Shown piece by piece: positions 5,253 to 7,454 of a stretch of DNA of 7,454 bases (the stretch's first letter is position 1; every line of letters starts with the position of its first letter). The translations under genes were made by a program, and so were the position numbers. The notes beneath the pieces were generated by a model. It worked only from the letters and a program-made list of their open reading frames with translations, did no database searches and had not been told where the DNA came from. The DNA is from Candidatus Peregrinibacteria bacterium (GTDB taxonomy: Bacteria > Patescibacteriota > Gracilibacteria > UM-FILTER-43-11): the NCBI GenBank assembly GCA_016220125.1, contig JACRIF010000086.1:1-7454 (forward strand), given 5' to 3'.

Positions 5253-5468
5253 ATGGAAAATCGCATCGAAGACAAAACAGGGCAACAGACCGAGGACAAA
5301 GCCTCCCCGCAGGAAATGCACACCGCGGAAAGGGCCATTTTGACCAATCGCCTGCGGATTCTGGAAGAGTTGTCCGAGCACTGGGAAGAGACAAACGAGT
5401 TTTTCAAAATGATCGAAGAGGTTTCGAATCAAATCAGGGAATTGGACGAAAAACAGAGGGCGGCCTAA
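5253..5468 (+). CDS. Small charged helical protein of unknown function
   Basis: A 71-residue, highly charged protein. Its first 22 residues are polar and probably disordered. Residues about 23-70 (from HTAERAILTNRLRILEELSE to IRELDEKQRAA) have Leu, Ile and Val spaced as in an amphipathic helix or short coiled coil. No cysteines, signal peptide or membrane segment; it would be cytoplasmic and probably dimerises or binds a partner. It starts with CCCATGGAA after a C-rich leader lacking a Shine-Dalgarno site. It is divergent from the amidase and lies 56 nt ahead of a membrane protein gene on the same strand, perhaps in one transcript. I recognise no family, but codon use and the promoter support a real gene. 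Confidence 0.65.
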   Translation: MENRIEDKTGQQTEDKASPQEMHTAERAILTNRLRILEELSEHWEETNEFFKMIEEVSNQIRELDEKQRAA

Positions 5469-5489
5469 CGAGTGCCGTGCGAGCCCTTG

Positions 5490-5498
5490 TGATATGAT
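5490..5498 (+). promoter_or_regulatory. Possible extended -10 promoter (TGATATGAT)
   Basis: TGATATGAT fits the extended -10 pattern TGnTATnnT. No -35 is recognisable 17 nt upstream. Transcription would start near 5505, about 20 nt before the ATG at 5525. Confidence 0.3.
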
Positions 5499-5524
5499 GG
5501 TCGGGATCCATTCATGCCCTATTT

Positions 5525-5935
5525 ATGGTGAGTCCCGGCATTCGAGCGTTGGCCTATGTTGTACTGGGGGTCACAGGAGAGGTGATTTACACCGCGCTCA
5601 AGGCGCTCATCCAAAAACACGACCTACGACTGCAAGGCTACACCCAACTATGGGTCATGCCTTTTTACGCATTGGGCGGGGTTTTCATTTTTGAGAAACT
5701 GGTGTTGCTGATGGGTGGATGGAACATTGCTCTGCGTTTTTTGGTGTACGCCCTCGTGATTTTCGGAATCGAGTATCTGGCGGGATTCACGGCCAAGCAG
5801 ATCACGGGCAAGTGCCCATGGGAATACCAAGGAAAACGCAACCTTCACGGCTACATCAACCTGCCCCACCTCCCCTTTTGGGGCGCGGTCGGATTGATTT
5901 TTGAGTTTGTGCATCGGTGGCTCATCTCATTCTAA
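5525..5935 (+). CDS. Polytopic membrane protein, CmpB/DUF1113-like (putative ABC-transporter type IV)
   Basis: A 136-residue integral membrane protein with hydrophobic stretches at about residues 6-24, 44-63, 66-88 and 114-134. The segment at residues 95-127 matches the signature I know from the family annotated as putative ABC-transporter type IV (CmpB, DUF1113): a Cys-Pro-Trp-Glu-Tyr motif, then NLHGYINLPHLPFWGAVG, with conserved acidic residues in the helices (Glu19, Glu83). The transport role of this family is an annotation tradition more than a proven fact. ATG 5525 is the only good start: frames beginning at nearby ATGs (5494, 5514) are short or end at once. No strong Shine-Dalgarno site is seen. 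It lies between a small helical protein gene and the epimerase-like gene on the same strand, without a terminator in between. Confidence 0.75.
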   Translation: MVSPGIRALAYVVLGVTGEVIYTALKALIQKHDLRLQGYTQLWVMPFYALGGVFIFEKLVLLMGGWNIALRFLVYALVIFGIEYLAGFTAKQITGKCPWEYQGKRNLHGYINLPHLPFWGAVGLIFEFVHRWLISF

Positions 5936-6003
5936 AATAAATAGGTCGTCTACTGGTAATCAACCTGGTATCCATTTGTAGTCAATTTGGACCAATTGAA
6001 TAA

Positions 6004-6978
6004 ATGCCTATGCTTCCATCCAAAATCCTCATCACCGGTTCCTCCGGCTACTGCGGAAATTTTCTGGCCGTCCATTTCGCCGGCCAGGGCATTCCCGTGG
6101 TCGGAGTGGATCTCGCCCCGCATGCGGTAATCCGCGACATTCCGAATTTCAAGTTTGTCGCCTTGGATGTCCGCAATGGAGAGGTGCTGAAAAGGGTTAT
6201 GGAGATGGAACAACCGAGCCACGTGATCCATTTGGCTTATCTGATGGATCCGAACCACGATCGGAAATACGAATACGACGTGGATGTGATGGGATCGAAA
6301 AACGCGCTCCAGGCGGCCAATGCGACCCCGTCGGTCAAACAGTTTATTGTGATGAGTTCCACCAGCGCCTATGGGGCGAATCCCGACAACCCCGACTGGA
6401 TCACGGAGGATCGCCCGCTGAACCCCGGAAGCTACAATTATGGAGTCTATAAAAAGGAGGTGGAGGAATATTGCGATCAATTCAACAAGCGCTCCGACCT
6501 CAAGCTTGTGGTGTTCCGCATGTGCACGGCCGTGGGCCCGAGCTACTACAAAAAGGGGGGCGTGGTCAGCAGCGTGGCCAATGCGCCATTCCTGCTCGAT
6601 ATCCTGGGCGGAAACGGAAAACTCCAATTCATCCACGAGGACGATGTGAAGGCAATTTTCGAATCCGTGGCGAAAAACGAAAAATTGGAGGGAACCTTCA
6701 ATCTGGTGCCCAACGACTTCTCCTCGACTCAGGAGCTGGGAACTGGCCTGAAGAAATCGTTCATTCCCATGCCCCTCGGTCTGCTCAGATTCATTTTTGG
6801 GGCGCTGTGGAGCTTCCATCTCGCAAAACTGACCCCGGCCATGGCCCGCCTGATGGCGTACGGGATTGTGGCAAGCCCGGTGAAACTGATGGATGCTCTC
6901 GGCTACCGCTTCAAGTATTCCACCAAGGGGGCCTTCATGGACGCCGTTGAAAAACGCAGGCAAAACGGAACCCTTTAG
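6004..6978 (+). CDS. NAD-dependent epimerase/dehydratase family protein (extended SDR)
   Basis: A 324-residue extended short-chain dehydrogenase/reductase. The N-terminal Rossmann motif is GSSGYCG (residues 12-18), with Asp36 at the end of the second strand, favouring NAD over NADP. The catalytic set is visible: Ser119 in MSSTSAYG, and the YxxxK pair Tyr146-Lys150 in NYGVYKKE. Enzymes of this family act on nucleotide sugars or similar hydroxyl compounds; the substrate cannot be read here. The C-terminal part (about 255-324) includes a hydrophobic stretch, LGLLRFIFGALW, that may touch the membrane. ATG 6004 is chosen because the Rossmann strand begins right after it; Met3 is a close alternative. 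There is no Shine-Dalgarno site. It probably shares a transcript with the upstream membrane protein gene, and a terminator-like hairpin follows its stop. Confidence 0.93.
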   Translation: MPMLPSKILITGSSGYCGNFLAVHFAGQGIPVVGVDLAPHAVIRDIPNFKFVALDVRNGEVLKRVMEMEQPSHVIHLAYLMDPNHDRKYEYDVDVMGSKNALQAANATPSVKQFIVMSSTSAYGANPDNPDWITEDRPLNPGSYNYGVYKKEVEEYCDQFNKRSDLKLVVFRMCTAVGPSYYKKGGVVSSVANAPFLLDILGGNGKLQFIHEDDVKAIFESVAKNEKLEGTFNLVPNDFSSTQELGTGLKKSFIPMPLGLLRFIFGALWSFHLAKLTPAMARLMAYGIVASPVKLMDALGYRFKYSTKGAFMDAVEKRRQNGTL

Positions 6979-6980
6979 GC

Positions 6981-7016
6981 CTCCATATATATAAGGAGTT
7001 GAAAATGGAGCTTTTT
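6981..7016 (+). terminator. Terminator-like hairpin after the epimerase gene
   Basis: CTCCAT (6981-6986) pairs with ATGGAG (7005-7010), followed by CTTTTT (7011-7016). The stem is only 6 pairs and the loop 18 nt, so it would be weak. A shorter alternative pairs CTCC with GGAG (6994-6997). Confidence 0.4.
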
Positions 7017-7020
7017 CCTA

Positions 7021-7055
7021 AACTCTTAACTCTTAATTTTGAACTCTTAACTACA
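7021..7055 (+). repeat. Tandem heptanucleotide repeat (AACTCTT)
   Basis: Five 7-nt units in register: AACTCTT at 7021, 7028 and 7042, with degenerate units AATTTTG at 7035 and AACTACA at 7049. It lies between the epimerase and SWIB genes in AT-rich DNA. Confidence 0.6.
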
Positions 7056-7162
7056 AAATATTACCCTATTTTTGCTGTCAACTCATTTTGTCTCTGAAGG
7101 ACTGTACTTCTTGTCTCTCATCGGGTAACATGGGGTCACTTTATCAACTAATCATTAACATT

Positions 7163-7420
7163 ATGCCCCGAAAGCCAAATGCTGAGTTCATGAAGCCCAT
7201 GCATCCAGATGCCGTCCTGGCCAAAGTGGTCGGAAACGGACCGATGCCCCGCACCGCCGTGGTGAAGGGAGTCTGGGTCTACATCAAGAAACATGGACTC
7301 CAGGACAAACACGAGAAGCGCATGATCAATGCCGATGCCAACCTCAAAGAGTTGTTTGGTGGCAAGAGCAAGGTCAGCATGTTTGAAATGACAAAATTCC
7401 TTTTCAAACACCTCAAATAG
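7163..7420 (+). CDS. Stand-alone SWIB/MDM2-domain protein
   Basis: An 85-residue protein that is essentially one SWIB domain. AEFMKPMHPDAVLAKVVGN, PMPRTAVVKGVWVYIKKHGL, KRMINADANLKELFGG and VSMFEMTKFLFKHL match the family block by block. The SWIB fold is known from eukaryotic SWI/SNF subunits, and small stand-alone copies occur in several bacterial phyla, where DNA or chromatin association is suspected but the role is mostly unproven. ATG 7163 is preferred because the domain begins within a few residues; a TTG at 7088 would add 25 residues unlike the family. No Shine-Dalgarno site precedes it. The protein is basic (many Lys and Arg), fitting a nucleic-acid partner. It is complete in the window. 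Downstream only a small hairpin (GGTCT-ATCC-AGACC, 7429-7442) is seen before the edge. Confidence 0.93.
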   Translation: MPRKPNAEFMKPMHPDAVLAKVVGNGPMPRTAVVKGVWVYIKKHGLQDKHEKRMINADANLKELFGGKSKVSMFEMTKFLFKHLK

Positions 7421-7454
7421 TCTTCATGGGTCTATCCAGACCTGCAAAAACCCC

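Noticed and set aside
5950..6963. Minus-strand frame of 337 codons opposite the epimerase
   Set aside because: The plus-strand protein has an intact Rossmann motif and catalytic residues. The opposite frame is His-rich and lacks any family motif, as expected for a shadow.
7088..7162. TTG at 7088 as start of the SWIB protein
   Set aside because: The added 25 residues do not resemble the family, have no ribosome binding site, and overlap the short repeats; ATG 7163 begins right at the domain.
1..7454. CRISPR array, rRNA, ordinary tRNA or transposase
   Set aside because: No regularly spaced repeats of CRISPR size, no rRNA-like stretch, no tRNA cloverleaf apart from the tRNA-like part of tmRNA, and no transposase motif on either strand.

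Overview
The window is bacterial. It carries a full transfer-messenger RNA gene (ssrA), promoters of the TTGACA / TATAAT type, a GU-wobble Ala-type acceptor stem, and compact single-gene transcription units. Coding DNA is moderately GC-rich and the spacers are sharply AT-rich. No gene identifies the phylum. Most starts lack a Shine-Dalgarno sequence, most proteins are not recognisable, and the tmRNA tag is unusual. Together these suggest a poorly sampled lineage (inference only).

Layout, left to right. (1) 1-1677, minus strand: a large unassigned protein, open across the whole left edge (559 codons visible). (2) 1708-1757: two divergent promoters whose -35 boxes overlap, one for that gene and one for ssrA. 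(3) 1786-2207, plus: tmRNA with a 24-codon basic tag reading frame ending -NLAPVMA. (4) 2207-2391: a gene-free, strongly foldable segment directly behind the tmRNA, flanked by 12-bp direct repeats. (5) 2431-2940 and 3130-3903/3936, both minus: two unrecognised exported or membrane-anchored proteins. Each has its own promoter, and the second ends in a textbook terminator. (6) 4157-5144, minus: a two-gene unit encoding a T7-lysozyme-type amidase and an overlapping small holin-like membrane protein. It resembles a phage lysis cassette, without other recognisable phage genes nearby. (7) 5165-5234: a second divergent promoter region. (8) 5253-6978, plus: a small helical protein, a CmpB-family membrane protein and an NAD-dependent epimerase/dehydratase-like protein. 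(9) 6979-7162: a terminator-like hairpin, a heptanucleotide repeat and a paired 8-mer. (10) 7163-7420, plus: a stand-alone SWIB-domain protein.

Functional ties are modest. ssrA handles ribosome rescue. The amidase and holin-like proteins probably act together on the cell wall. The remaining genes look like separate housekeeping or envelope functions. The items most worth following are the endolysin-holin pair, the atypical tmRNA tag, the folded repeat-flanked segment behind ssrA, and the recurring C-rich CCCATGGA start context in place of a Shine-Dalgarno site.
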